Below, one piece after another: positions 8,807 through 20,472 of a stretch of DNA of 52,668 bases. A program made the position numbers and the translations under genes. Source of the stretch: Melioribacteraceae bacterium. GTDB lineage: Bacteria; Bacteroidota; Ignavibacteria; Ignavibacteriales; Melioribacteraceae. How positions within the stretch are numbered: the first letter of the stretch is position 1; each line of letters begins with the position of its first letter. The notes beneath the pieces are model-generated. The model was given only the letters and a program-made list of their open reading frames with translations, had not been told where the DNA came from and made no database searches. The stretch spans positions 39,148-91,815 of the forward strand of contig JALVFE010000022.1 of NCBI GenBank assembly GCA_027030245.1, in the 5' to 3' direction.

Positions 8807-9616
8807 TTAGCTTAAAATATTCGACACGATGTCGTTATATCCGCTTAGCCTTTTTCGTGTAACCTCGCCGAAATTTTCCGAGTTACCGGCATAAATTAAT
8901 GAACGACTGATATTTATTAAAAATTTATTGTATTTGCGTGAATTAAATAATTTGACAATTTCGCTTAAGCTTCCGCCTTGTGCACCAACCCCGGGAAGCA
9001 AAGCGTATAAATTTTCCATCATCTTTAAATCTTCACTTAATTGTTCGAGTTTTGTTGCGCCGAATACAACACCGCAATTACGGGCGGAATTCCACTCGCT
9101 AATTTTTCCGAGAACTTCTTGATATAAAAATTTTCCGGAATCTAATTTTTTCATCTCAAAATTGTCTGCGCTTTTATTTGATGTTAACCCGAGAACAAAA
9201 GTAATTTTACCGGTGAATTCCAAAAACGGTTCGACGGAATCATAACCCATATACGGATTAACCGTGACCGCATCAAAATTAAAATAATTAAACACCGATT
9301 CGGCATACATTTTTGCAGTATTACCGATATCCCCCCTTTTGGCATCGGCAATAGTTAAAACATCTTGCGGAATCAATTCCATGGTTTTTTCAATATTCCT
9401 AAAACCTTCGGCTCCGTCTTTTTCGTAAAAAGCAAAGTTAATTTTATATGCCGCGGCAATATCTTTCGTATTCTCAATAATAATTTTATTGAATTCCAAA
9501 ACGGGATTTTCCATGCTTAATAAAAACCCGGGAATTTTGTTTATGTCGGTATCCAAACCGACGCATATATGAAGATTCTTTTTCGTTTTGTTTTTGATTT
9601 TTTGTTGTGCGTTCAC
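8807..9616 (-). CDS. pyrF: Orotidine 5'-phosphate decarboxylase (subfamily 2)
   Basis: 269 residues from a GTG start. The catalytic motif DAKRGDIG is at residues 91-98 (Asp91, Lys93, Asp96), with the ICVGLDTD strand near residue 17 and a YKINFAFYE segment carrying Lys58. The length and the FLEF/VTVNPYMG context fit the longer subfamily-2 enzymes found in Bacteroidota and Actinobacteria. It makes UMP, the last step of pyrimidine synthesis. The start codon lies one base after the rodA stop (TAA-A-GTG), so translation is probably coupled to the cell-shape genes. UMP made here feeds CTP (pyrG, same run) and UDP-sugars for peptidoglycan. Confidence 0.95.
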   Translation of the reverse strand: MNAQQKIKNKTKKNLHICVGLDTDINKIPGFLLSMENPVLEFNKIIIENTKDIAAAYKINFAFYEKDGAEGFRNIEKTMELIPQDVLTIADAKRGDIGNTAKMYAESVFNYFNFDAVTVNPYMGYDSVEPFLEFTGKITFVLGLTSNKSADNFEMKKLDSGKFLYQEVLGKISEWNSARNCGVVFGATKLEQLSEDLKMMENLYALLPGVGAQGGSLSEIVKLFNSRKYNKFLINISRSLIYAGNSENFGEVTRKRLSGYNDIVSNILS

Positions 9617-9617
9617 T

Positions 9618-10841
9618 TTAAGTATATAATCTTCTGTTTTTGTAAATGTTCATCAAGACTCCCATTAAAGACATATTAACAATCAACGAGCTTCCGCCGT
9701 AACTTATAAAGGGCAAAGGCAATCCGATAACGGGAGTGATACCTAAATTCATTCCAATATTTATTCCGAAATGCACGAAAAGCAAAGTTAAAATTCCAAC
9801 TAAAACCAAACGGCTGTATTCGTCTTTAACGGAAGGTAAAATATTTATAATTCTCAAAAATATTATGAAGAAAAGCGATAAAGTAACTATACTTCCCCAA
9901 AAACCGAATTCTTCGCCGATTACACAAAAAATGAAGTCTGTCCATTGTTCGGGAATAAATCTTAATTGCGTCTGACTGCCTTGCATAAAGCCTTTCCCGA
10001 ACAATCCGCCCGAACCGATGGCTACTTTCGCTTGAAGTGCATTGTATCCCGCACCCAAAGGATCTGCGGAAGGGTTTACAAACGTTTCGATACGTTTTTG
10101 TTGATGCGGCTTCAGATATTTAACAAGATAATTAAATACAAGAGCGCTCGCCAAATTAATCACAAATATGGTGATGCTCGTAAACAGATCGCGTTTGAAA
10201 AAGAATAAAGCTAAAATTATTAGAATTAAAGTTATTATTAATGCGGAAACTCCAAACAAAGAAACAAAAACAACGACCGCCGGCGATACAACCACAAAGA
10301 ATGCAAATAAATTAAGTCCCGCCCAAAAAATCATTACGAAAGTAATTAATGCGAATACAATTGCAGTACCTAAATCCGGTTGCATTAAAATCAAAGCCAC
10401 GGGCACCAATCCAATTAATAATGCAACTCCCACATCTTTCAGATTATTAATATTTCTTCTCTTGTAAGAAAGCCAATATGCAAGAAAAAAAATCAAACCG
10501 ATTTTAGCGAATTCGGAAGGTTGAAATCCTACCGGACCTAAGCTCACCCAGCTTTTTGAACCGGAAACTACTTTTCCGAAAAGAATAACCGAAACTAATA
10601 GTAATAAAGAAAAGGCATAAAAATAAACGGACAAATAACGAAAAGATTTATGAGGAAGAAAATAGAAAAAGAAAAATGAGATCATCGAGAAAAGTGCCCA
10701 ATAAACTTGTTTATCGAAGTTACCTTTGGCTGTAGGATGATTATAGGTAGAACTGTAAATAGCAATCAATCCGATACCGATAAGTAACATTACGGCAATA
10801 AAAATTGAAAAATCGAATCTGTCTTGAAGTTTTTGAAACAT
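9618..10841 (-). CDS. rodA: RodA, SEDS peptidoglycan polymerase of the elongasome
   Basis: 407 residues with about ten hydrophobic helices. SEDS signatures are visible, including the GSKSWVSLGPVGFQPSEFAKI segment, the loop with PDLGTAIVF, and near the C-terminus the GLPLPFISYGGSS motif. RodA polymerises glycan strands from lipid II in the inner membrane and works with PBP2, whose gene (mrdA) lies 9 bases upstream. A poorly conserved hydrophobic stretch near residues 180-235 gives extra helices compared with the E. coli protein (370 residues). Order and strand match the classic mreBCD-mrdA-rodA cluster. Confidence 0.96.
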   Translation of the reverse strand: MFQKLQDRFDFSIFIAVMLLIGIGLIAIYSSTYNHPTAKGNFDKQVYWALFSMISFFFFYFLPHKSFRYLSVYFYAFSLLLLVSVILFGKVVSGSKSWVSLGPVGFQPSEFAKIGLIFFLAYWLSYKRRNINNLKDVGVALLIGLVPVALILMQPDLGTAIVFALITFVMIFWAGLNLFAFFVVVSPAVVVFVSLFGVSALIITLILIILALFFFKRDLFTSITIFVINLASALVFNYLVKYLKPHQQKRIETFVNPSADPLGAGYNALQAKVAIGSGGLFGKGFMQGSQTQLRFIPEQWTDFIFCVIGEEFGFWGSIVTLSLFFIIFLRIINILPSVKDEYSRLVLVGILTLLFVHFGINIGMNLGITPVIGLPLPFISYGGSSLIVNMSLMGVLMNIYKNRRLYT

Positions 10842-10850
10842 ATACCGGTT

Positions 10851-12641
10851 TTATCTTAACGTTAACGATTCGTTAATTAGATTTTCCTTTTGAGATTTCA
10901 AATATGTTTGAATTATTTTTTGAGCAATCGGAGCTGCATGTGAACTTCCGAAACCGACATTTTCTACCATAACGGCAACCACTATTTGCGGATTTTCATA
11001 CGGTGCGAAAGCCACGAATAAAGCATGGTCTTTCCCGTGTGGATTCTGAGAAGTTCCGGTCTTTCCCGCAATTTTAATATCCGGGAGCTTAATATTGGTC
11101 GCCGTTCCATTTCCGTTTACTACTTTATACATTCCCCGTTTAATAATATTAAGATTTTCTTGTTTTATATTTACTGAAACATCTTTAAACTCAAAAGGAA
11201 TTAATTCTTGAGTATCGGGAGTAAGATAACCGCGAACAACATGCGGTTGAACCGTTTTCCCGTTATTCGCAATTAAAGCAATATATTGAGCCAATTGTAA
11301 CGTTGTTACGCTTAATTCTCCTTGTCCGATACCCAAACTTAACAAATTACCCCTGCTCCATTTATGTTCGCCATAAATTTTATTGTAATACTTACTGTCG
11401 GGAACAATTCCTCTTGATTCTTCGCTCAAATCAACACCCGTTTTTTCACCGAACCCGAACTGTTTGAAAACATTTGCATATCTATCCAAACCGATATCAA
11501 GAATCAATTTGTAAAAGAAAGTATTACACGATTGTTCTATTGCTTTTTCAATATTCGTAACACCGTGAACGCCGTGGCATTTAAAAAACCTGTTACCGTA
11601 TTGATATCCGCCTTTACAGTTAACAGTGGAATAACGGTTTATAACTCCGCTCTCCAATCCTATCAATCCTACCAACATTTTAATAGTTGAGCCGGGCGGA
11701 TAAATAGCACTCGTCGCTCTGTTGAATAAAGGTTTACTCGGATCGTTAATTAAGCTCTTAACAAATTTTTTACTTGTAACTGAAGAAAATTTTGAAAGGC
11801 TGTACTGAGGCGCGCTAATAAAAGCAAGTATTTCCCCGTTTTTTGGATTTAACGCGACAAGCGAACCGGTTTTATTCTTAAACAATTGTTCCGCTTTTCT
11901 CTGTGTTTGCCAGTCAATCGAAAGTACCAAATCATATCCTTTCCGGGGCAATTTGTCTTTACGTCCATTTTCAAAACTCCCGATTATTTTTTGTTGGGAG
12001 TTAACAATAACCAGTCTGTAACCTTTTTCCCCTCTTAGATAATCTTCGTAAGTTTTCTCAATTCCTTTTATTCCGATATAATCACCGAGTGAATATATCC
12101 CTTTATATTTTTTAAGCTGTTCCCTATTGATTTCTCTGGTATATCCGAAAATATGAGCTCCGTTTACTCCGAAGGAATAGTCCCGCTGCATTTCAACAAC
12201 GTATTCAACACCCGGTAAGAAAGATTTATTTTCCTCAATCCAAGCCACTATATTAAAATCGATTCCCCTTTTTATTCTCCGCGGCAAATATCTTGAATAG
12301 CCTGCTCTTTTTTTCAATTCCTTTTCGATAAATCCAGGTTCCACACCAAGTACTTTTTCCAGCATTGGCGTTATGGAATAATTGTAATTCGCAGGAATAA
12401 TTTGCAAGGAGTATGAAGGTTTGTTACTCACCAAAATTTGAAAATTTCTATCGAAAAAAATACCGCGCGGCGGTTTTAAAGTAATTTTCCTAACGCTGTT
12501 TTCACTTGATTTTTCAACATAAGTAACTTGTTCGAGAATTTGCATCTTGAATAATTGGAAAACGGAAACGGCAAAGAATATTAGAATGACTGAGAAAATA
12601 ATTTTCCTTCTATCCACATTATGGAAACTTTGCTCAGGCAT
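10851..12641 (-). CDS. mrdA: Penicillin-binding protein 2, peptidoglycan DD-transpeptidase
   Basis: 596 residues. There is one N-terminal membrane helix (about 13-32), then the pedestal/dimerisation domain with PPRGIFFDRN, and a C-terminal transpeptidase domain. Active-site motifs are complete: STIK (Ser318-Lys321), SCN (371-373) and KTGTS (527-531). It cross-links new peptidoglycan on the periplasmic side and pairs with RodA for side-wall growth. The ATG overlaps the mreD stop by 8 bases (GCATGCCTGA), indicating translational coupling. Class B PBP2 is also the usual target of mecillinam; this is family knowledge, not something read here. Confidence 0.96.
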   Translation of the reverse strand: MPEQSFHNVDRRKIIFSVILIFFAVSVFQLFKMQILEQVTYVEKSSENSVRKITLKPPRGIFFDRNFQILVSNKPSYSLQIIPANYNYSITPMLEKVLGVEPGFIEKELKKRAGYSRYLPRRIKRGIDFNIVAWIEENKSFLPGVEYVVEMQRDYSFGVNGAHIFGYTREINREQLKKYKGIYSLGDYIGIKGIEKTYEDYLRGEKGYRLVIVNSQQKIIGSFENGRKDKLPRKGYDLVLSIDWQTQRKAEQLFKNKTGSLVALNPKNGEILAFISAPQYSLSKFSSVTSKKFVKSLINDPSKPLFNRATSAIYPPGSTIKMLVGLIGLESGVINRYSTVNCKGGYQYGNRFFKCHGVHGVTNIEKAIEQSCNTFFYKLILDIGLDRYANVFKQFGFGEKTGVDLSEESRGIVPDSKYYNKIYGEHKWSRGNLLSLGIGQGELSVTTLQLAQYIALIANNGKTVQPHVVRGYLTPDTQELIPFEFKDVSVNIKQENLNIIKRGMYKVVNGNGTATNIKLPDIKIAGKTGTSQNPHGKDHALFVAFAPYENPQIVVAVMVENVGFGSSHAAPIAQKIIQTYLKSQKENLINESLTLR

Positions 12642-13128
12642 GCGCTTCCCTTTTGGGTTTGAAGATAATCCAAATCAAACTAATAATTGACGTATATGCA
12701 GCCGGTAAAATACTCTGTTTAAAAAATAACACCGGGAAATTAATCTCAATATTTTTACTAATAAGAATTTGATAAAACATAGAATCCAAAGCACCGCAAA
12801 ACAAAACGATTAAAACAAATAAATAGGAATTCAGGTTATATTGAACTTTATTCTCATTAAAAAAATATCCAGCCGTAAACCCTGCCAACGTTTTGCTGAA
12901 CATTGCAGCGCCTAACATCCCGCCGGTGAAAATATCGAAGAAAAAACCTATGACAAAACCCGAAACCGTACCGAACACTTGTCCTTTCCTCAAAGACAAG
13001 TAAACCAAAAATATAATTAACAAATCGGGATAAATACCGTTAACCGTTATAAACGGTACAATAGCCGCTTGCACGATTAAAATAATTAAAAATACTACTC
13101 CGAATAATATGATTTCTTTGATATTTAT
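12634..13128 (-). CDS. mreD: Rod shape-determining protein MreD, probable AUA start
   Basis: A small integral membrane protein with about five helices, placed between mreC and mrdA. The first conventional start is GTG at 13072-13074 (146 residues), but this would cut the first membrane helix in half. The frame continues upstream for 18 more codons, encoding INIKEIILFGVVFLIILI directly before VQAAIVPF, which completes a normal first MreD helix. An ATA codon at 13126-13128 lies 7 bases after GAGG (13136-13139) and one base after the mreC stop. I therefore place the start at this AUA codon, giving 164 residues. MreD anchors the MreBC complex in the membrane. Family identity is strong from position and length; the start is inferred. 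Confidence 0.8.
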   Translation of the reverse strand: MNIKEIILFGVVFLIILIVQAAIVPFITVNGIYPDLLIIFLVYLSLRKGQVFGTVSGFVIGFFFDIFTGGMLGAAMFSKTLAGFTAGYFFNENKVQYNLNSYLFVLIVLFCGALDSMFYQILISKNIEINFPVLFFKQSILPAAYTSIISLIWIIFKPKREAHA

Positions 13129-13129
13129 T

Positions 13130-13960
13130 TTACTGCCTCAAAAGGTTTAGTTCCAGATTATTCAATTCTTTGCTTTTTACGATTTTAAGTACGGCGCAAT
13201 TTCTAACTTTTTCAAAATCCACAAACGGATAAACTTCAATATCGGTTAATAAACCTGTAATGGATATCTGCTTTTGTGCAACGAGTCCAACCGGAATGGA
13301 GGGCGGTACAATCGTACTTACAAGTGAAGTAACTATTCTGTCACCGATTCTAAAATCATAGGTAGTAGGAACATTTTTAATCAACAACATATTATTTTCG
13401 AAACTCAAAATTCCGTTCACTCCGCTCCGTTCGTCTCTAACGGCAATTTTGGAATCGGGGCTGAGCAAAGTTTTAACAAACGCAAAATTATCCGTGGTTT
13501 CGGTTACTACTCCAATCAGACCTCGATCATTAATGACAGGCATACTTTTTTCGACCCCTTCTTTTAATCCGGCGTTAATAATAAAATATCCGGGTAAACT
13601 GGGAATCATCTTAGATACAATCGTAACGGGCAAAATGGGATAATCGGTAGTATCTTTTAACCCTATTAACCTTTTCAATTCTTGATTCTCAATTCCGTAT
13701 TCCCTGAGTTTATTTACTTTCAACATTAATTCTGCGTTAAGTTGTTCTAATTTTTTAATTTCATTTTTCAGAGTGAATAATTGATTGATAGAAGAGAAAA
13801 CGGAATTAATAACGGCAACGTTACCAAACGCAAACGCGCGTATTTTTTTCAGTTGATTGTTTTGGTTAAACGATAAAACGATTAGACTAATTAGTAAAAG
13901 GAGAATAAGAACAATGTATTCTTTAAAACTCTCTAAATACCTTCTAAGAATCTTAAACAT
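13130..13960 (-). CDS. mreC: Rod shape-determining protein MreC
   Basis: 276 residues. It has one N-terminal membrane helix (about 15-31), then a periplasmic coiled coil (about 60-95, with KNEIKKLEQLNAELMLKV), followed by the two beta-barrel lobes typical of MreC. The latter include the VIVNxGxxxGVxxxMPVIND-like stretch seen here as INAGLKEGVEKSMPVIND. MreC links cytoplasmic MreB to PBP2/RodA in the periplasm. Its ATG overlaps the mreB stop by one base (TAATG), and the mreD frame follows its stop by one base. The gene is complete. Confidence 0.95.
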   Translation of the reverse strand: MFKILRRYLESFKEYIVLILLLLISLIVLSFNQNNQLKKIRAFAFGNVAVINSVFSSINQLFTLKNEIKKLEQLNAELMLKVNKLREYGIENQELKRLIGLKDTTDYPILPVTIVSKMIPSLPGYFIINAGLKEGVEKSMPVINDRGLIGVVTETTDNFAFVKTLLSPDSKIAVRDERSGVNGILSFENNMLLIKNVPTTYDFRIGDRIVTSLVSTIVPPSIPVGLVAQKQISITGLLTDIEVYPFVDFEKVRNCAVLKIVKSKELNNLELNLLRQ

Positions 13961-14985
13961 TAGAAACTTCTTTTACGGATAAATACCTTTGAGTACTTGT
14001 TCATATTTTCCATAGCTTTGCCGGCGCCTTTCACCACGGCGGTTAAAGGATCTTCGGCAACGTGAACCGGTAGGTTTGTCTCCATTCTAATTCTTTGATC
14101 CAATCCTTTCAACAAAGCGCCTCCTCCAACAATGATTACTCCTCTATCCAAAATATCCGCGGAGAGTTCGGGCGGAGTTCTTTCAAGCGTTTGCTTAACG
14201 CCCTCAACAATTTGAGTAACGTTCGCATTCAATGCTTCACGGATTTCAACGGAACTTACTTCCGCTGTTTTTGGGATTCCGGCGACCAAATCCCGGCCTT
14301 TAACCTGGATTGTAATTTCTTCTTTCAACGGCACGGCAGAACCAATTTCACATTTAATGGCTTCCCCTGTTCTTTCACCTATTAACAAATTATAATTTTT
14401 CTTGAAAAATTGGATTATGGCATTATTCATTTCATCGCCGGCAATCCTCAAAGATTCTTCGTTTACAATTCCGGATAATGCGATAACGGCAATTTCCGTT
14501 GTACCGCCACCGATATCGAGAATCATATTTCCAACGGGGGCTTCAACGTCTATTCCCACTCCAATTGCCGCAGCCATTGGTTCGGCAATCAAATGAACTT
14601 CTTTGGCGCCCGCGTGCTCGGCACTATCCCTTACAGCTCTTTTTTCCACTTCTGTAACACCGCTGGGCACGGCTACAACCACTCTCCGGCTGGAGAACAG
14701 ACCGGTATTAACTTTTTTGATAAAAGCGCGTATCATTCCTTCGGCAATTTCAAAATCGGCTATCACTCCGTCGCGCATCGGTCGATACACCCGTAATTGC
14801 CGATGTTCCCTTCCTTGCATTTCTTTGGCTTTATTACCGAGGGCAATAATCTTTTTGGTATTTCTATCGAATGCAACTATAGAAGGTTCATTTAATACTA
14901 TTCCCTTTCCTCTTACATAAATAAGAGTATTTGCAGTACCAAGATCTATTGCGATATCCGTTGAAAAAAAGTCTAAAATTCCCAT
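13960..14985 (-). CDS. mreB: Rod shape-determining actin homologue MreB
   Basis: 341 residues, the family's usual length. The actin-fold phosphate loops are clear: DLGTANTLIYVRGKG near residue 16 and LDIGGGTTEIAV near 165. The adenosine motif appears as IIVGGGALLKGLD near 286. The N-terminal MGILDFFSTDIAID is a short amphipathic/hydrophobic lead that can touch the membrane. MreB filaments organise lateral wall synthesis through MreC/MreD, PBP2 and RodA, all encoded directly downstream. The upstream gap to purH is only 9 bases, so mreB probably has no promoter of its own in that gap and is co-transcribed with the purine genes. Confidence 0.97.
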   Translation of the reverse strand: MGILDFFSTDIAIDLGTANTLIYVRGKGIVLNEPSIVAFDRNTKKIIALGNKAKEMQGREHRQLRVYRPMRDGVIADFEIAEGMIRAFIKKVNTGLFSSRRVVVAVPSGVTEVEKRAVRDSAEHAGAKEVHLIAEPMAAAIGVGIDVEAPVGNMILDIGGGTTEIAVIALSGIVNEESLRIAGDEMNNAIIQFFKKNYNLLIGERTGEAIKCEIGSAVPLKEEITIQVKGRDLVAGIPKTAEVSSVEIREALNANVTQIVEGVKQTLERTPPELSADILDRGVIIVGGGALLKGLDQRIRMETNLPVHVAEDPLTAVVKGAGKAMENMNKYSKVFIRKRSF

Positions 14986-14994
14986 AGTATTCTC

Positions 14995-16515
14995 TTAATG
15001 CTTAAAATTTCTGATTCCGGTAAATACCATTGATATATTAAGTTTGTTTGCCGCATCAATAACTTCTTCATCTCTTATGGAACCGCCGGGTTGGATTACG
15101 GAAGTTATTCCATACGATGACATTTCTTCAATTCCATCGGGAAACGGGAAAAATGCATCGGAAGCGGCAACAGCGCCGGCTAAATCGTGTCCGTGTTCCT
15201 TTGCCCTGTTTGCAGCAAGTTTTACGCTGTCAATTCGAGACATTTGTCCCGCACCAACACCTATTGCCATTTTATTCTTAACAAAAACTATTGCGTTAGA
15301 TTTTGTATGCTTACAAATTTTCCATGCGAACTTTAAGTTTTCCAGTTCTTCATCCGTACATTTTCGCTCGGTTACATTTTTAATCATATCATCGGTAATA
15401 ACAGATTTATCTTTATCTTGCACCAAAATTCCGCCCGGTATACTTTTAACTATCGAGTTAATATCTTCAAAATTACTTAAAATTTTTACAAGTCTCCTGT
15501 TTTTCTTCTTTTTCAATATTTCCAGCGCCGCGCCGGAAAAATCCGGTGCAATTATTATTTCGAGAAAAATTTCATTTAATTTGTGAGCTGTTTTTTCATC
15601 GACCTTTGAGTTAAATGCAACTATGCCGCCAAAAGCCGATACGGGATCGCAAGCAAGGGCATTCACATAAGAATTGAAAGTATCTCCGCTGCTCGCCGCT
15701 CCGCATGCGTTTGTGTGTTTAATTATTGCGCAAGAATATGGTTCCAATTCGCTTACTATTTCAACAGCCGCAACCAAATCAACAATATTATTATAAGACA
15801 ATTCCTTGCCGTGCAAAACCTCGAAATATTTATCAAAATCACCATACAGAAAAGCTTCTTGATGGGGATTTTCCCCGTAACGTAATTTACGGTTTAATTT
15901 TAAATTCAATCTGTAATGATTGGGTTCTTTAAGCAATTCCCGTTCGAAATAGTCGGCTATAAACGAATCATACTCGGTGGTTAAAGAAAATGCTTCCGCG
16001 GCAAGTTTTTTTCTGTATTCGATATCAACTTTTCCTTCGGCTAACGCTTCTGCAAAATTTTCGTACTGCGACGGCGATGTAAGAACACTTACCGATTCGT
16101 AATTCTTTGCAGCTGCCCGGATTAAACTGGGTCCGCCAATATCGATATTTTCTATTTTATCTTTCGTGGTTGAATCCGGGGAATCGACAACTTGCTTGAA
16201 AGGATAAAGGTTTACGCACACAATGTCAATTTGTTCGATATTATTAACTTCACTCTCTTTCACATCATTAACATTATCTCTTCTCATTAAGATTCCGCCG
16301 AAAATTTTAGGATGAAGAGTTTTGACACGACCGTCAAATATTTCGGGGAACCCGGTAAAATCACTCACGTTAATTAAATCTATTCCGTTTTCACCAAGCA
16401 ATTTTGCCGTATTTCCCGTAGCTAAAATTTGATACCCGAAAGATTTCAAATTTTCGGCAAATTGAACTATTCCGGTTTTATCCGAAACGCTGATAAGGGC
16501 AATTTTGTTTTGCAA
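14995..16515 (-). CDS. purH: Bifunctional AICAR transformylase / IMP cyclohydrolase
   Basis: 506 residues. The N-terminal IMP cyclohydrolase (MGS-like) domain has ISVSDKTGIVQFA, GRVKTLHPKIFGGIL and VNLYPF. The C-terminal transformylase domain has KLRYGENPHQEA, ACGAASG-like ACGAASSGD, and the KHTKSNAIVF and GAGQMSRIDS motifs. It catalyses the last two steps to IMP, using 10-formyl-tetrahydrofolate. The only start after the upstream in-frame stop is TTG at 16513-16515, giving MQNKIALISVSDKTG, a normal PurH N-terminus. It is 12 bases after purN, which supplies an earlier formylation step of the same pathway. Confidence 0.96.
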   Translation of the reverse strand: MQNKIALISVSDKTGIVQFAENLKSFGYQILATGNTAKLLGENGIDLINVSDFTGFPEIFDGRVKTLHPKIFGGILMRRDNVNDVKESEVNNIEQIDIVCVNLYPFKQVVDSPDSTTKDKIENIDIGGPSLIRAAAKNYESVSVLTSPSQYENFAEALAEGKVDIEYRKKLAAEAFSLTTEYDSFIADYFERELLKEPNHYRLNLKLNRKLRYGENPHQEAFLYGDFDKYFEVLHGKELSYNNIVDLVAAVEIVSELEPYSCAIIKHTNACGAASSGDTFNSYVNALACDPVSAFGGIVAFNSKVDEKTAHKLNEIFLEIIIAPDFSGAALEILKKKKNRRLVKILSNFEDINSIVKSIPGGILVQDKDKSVITDDMIKNVTERKCTDEELENLKFAWKICKHTKSNAIVFVKNKMAIGVGAGQMSRIDSVKLAANRAKEHGHDLAGAVAASDAFFPFPDGIEEMSSYGITSVIQPGGSIRDEEVIDAANKLNISMVFTGIRNFKH

Positions 16516-16527
16516 TTTATATCGTTA

Positions 16528-17142
16528 TTAAATTATATAAACTTTGCTATTATCTATTTTTACTTTACTTTCCGCAAATTTTCCAATTAATTCCGGTAAT
16601 AATTTGTGTTCTTGCCGCAATACTAAACCTGCTATTTCTTCCGGTGAACGGGCATTTGAAATATCGACGCATTTTTGAGCTATAATTTTACCGTGATCGT
16701 AAATCTTATCGACAAAATGAATGGTAACGCCGCTTACTTTCATACCGCTGTTATATACCGCTTTGTGAACATTCATTCCGTACATTCCTTTTCCGCCGAA
16801 TAAAGGAAGAAGCGCGGGATGAATGTTGATAATTCTTTCGGGAAACGCATCGATAAAATTATCGGGAATCTTTTTCAGAAATCCGGCTAATACAATCAGA
16901 TCGATTTTATTCGTTTTAAATTCGCCAATTAAGTCATCATACGTTAAAAATCCATTCCTTGCTTTCCCGCTGACGGAAACTGTTTTTATTCCTTTCCCCT
17001 CCGCAAATTCAAGAGCGCCGCATTCCGTTTTATCGCTGACAACACAGTATATTTCAATATCCAAAGAACTACTATTTACATACTCCCAGACTGCTTTTAA
17101 GTTTGAACCCCTTCCGGAAGCAAATACACAAATTTTATACAT
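16528..17142 (-). CDS. purN: Phosphoribosylglycinamide formyltransferase
   Basis: 204 residues. The N-terminus has FASGRGSNLKAV, the phosphate-binding loop. The catalytic region has INIHPALLPLFGGKGMYG, with the conserved Asn-His pair, and SGVTIHFVDKIYDHGKIIAQ supplies the catalytic Asp in a slightly varied form of the usual HxVDxxxDxG. It transfers a formyl group from 10-formyl-THF to GAR, the third step of purine synthesis. ATG start; it is followed 12 bases later by purH. The 80-base AT-rich gap upstream separates it from the TPR gene and may hold a promoter, though I cannot pick one out. Confidence 0.95.
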   Translation of the reverse strand: MYKICVFASGRGSNLKAVWEYVNSSSLDIEIYCVVSDKTECGALEFAEGKGIKTVSVSGKARNGFLTYDDLIGEFKTNKIDLIVLAGFLKKIPDNFIDAFPERIINIHPALLPLFGGKGMYGMNVHKAVYNSGMKVSGVTIHFVDKIYDHGKIIAQKCVDISNARSPEEIAGLVLRQEHKLLPELIGKFAESKVKIDNSKVYII

Positions 17143-17222
17143 AATTGAATTCTATTATTTTATAAAGTTATTGAATAAAGAAATATAAATCAATATTTTA
17201 CCGGAAATTAGAAGTATGCGGA

Positions 17223-20407
<3,185 letters not shown>

Positions 20408-20472
20408 TTATTGTTTTTTTTTAATACCACTTTATTTATACTAATTTTGAATATAAAAATTTAATAATTAAT

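Noticed and set aside
12634-13074. mreD starting at GTG 13072-13074
   Set aside because: This would begin inside the first membrane helix; the upstream in-frame codons complete it and have a well-spaced GAGG before an ATA codon.
20409-20430. AACAA-AATTA-TTGTT hairpin with a T run on the plus strand
   Set aside because: No plus-strand gene ends here, the stem is only five A/T-rich pairs, and it lies in the pyrG promoter spacer.
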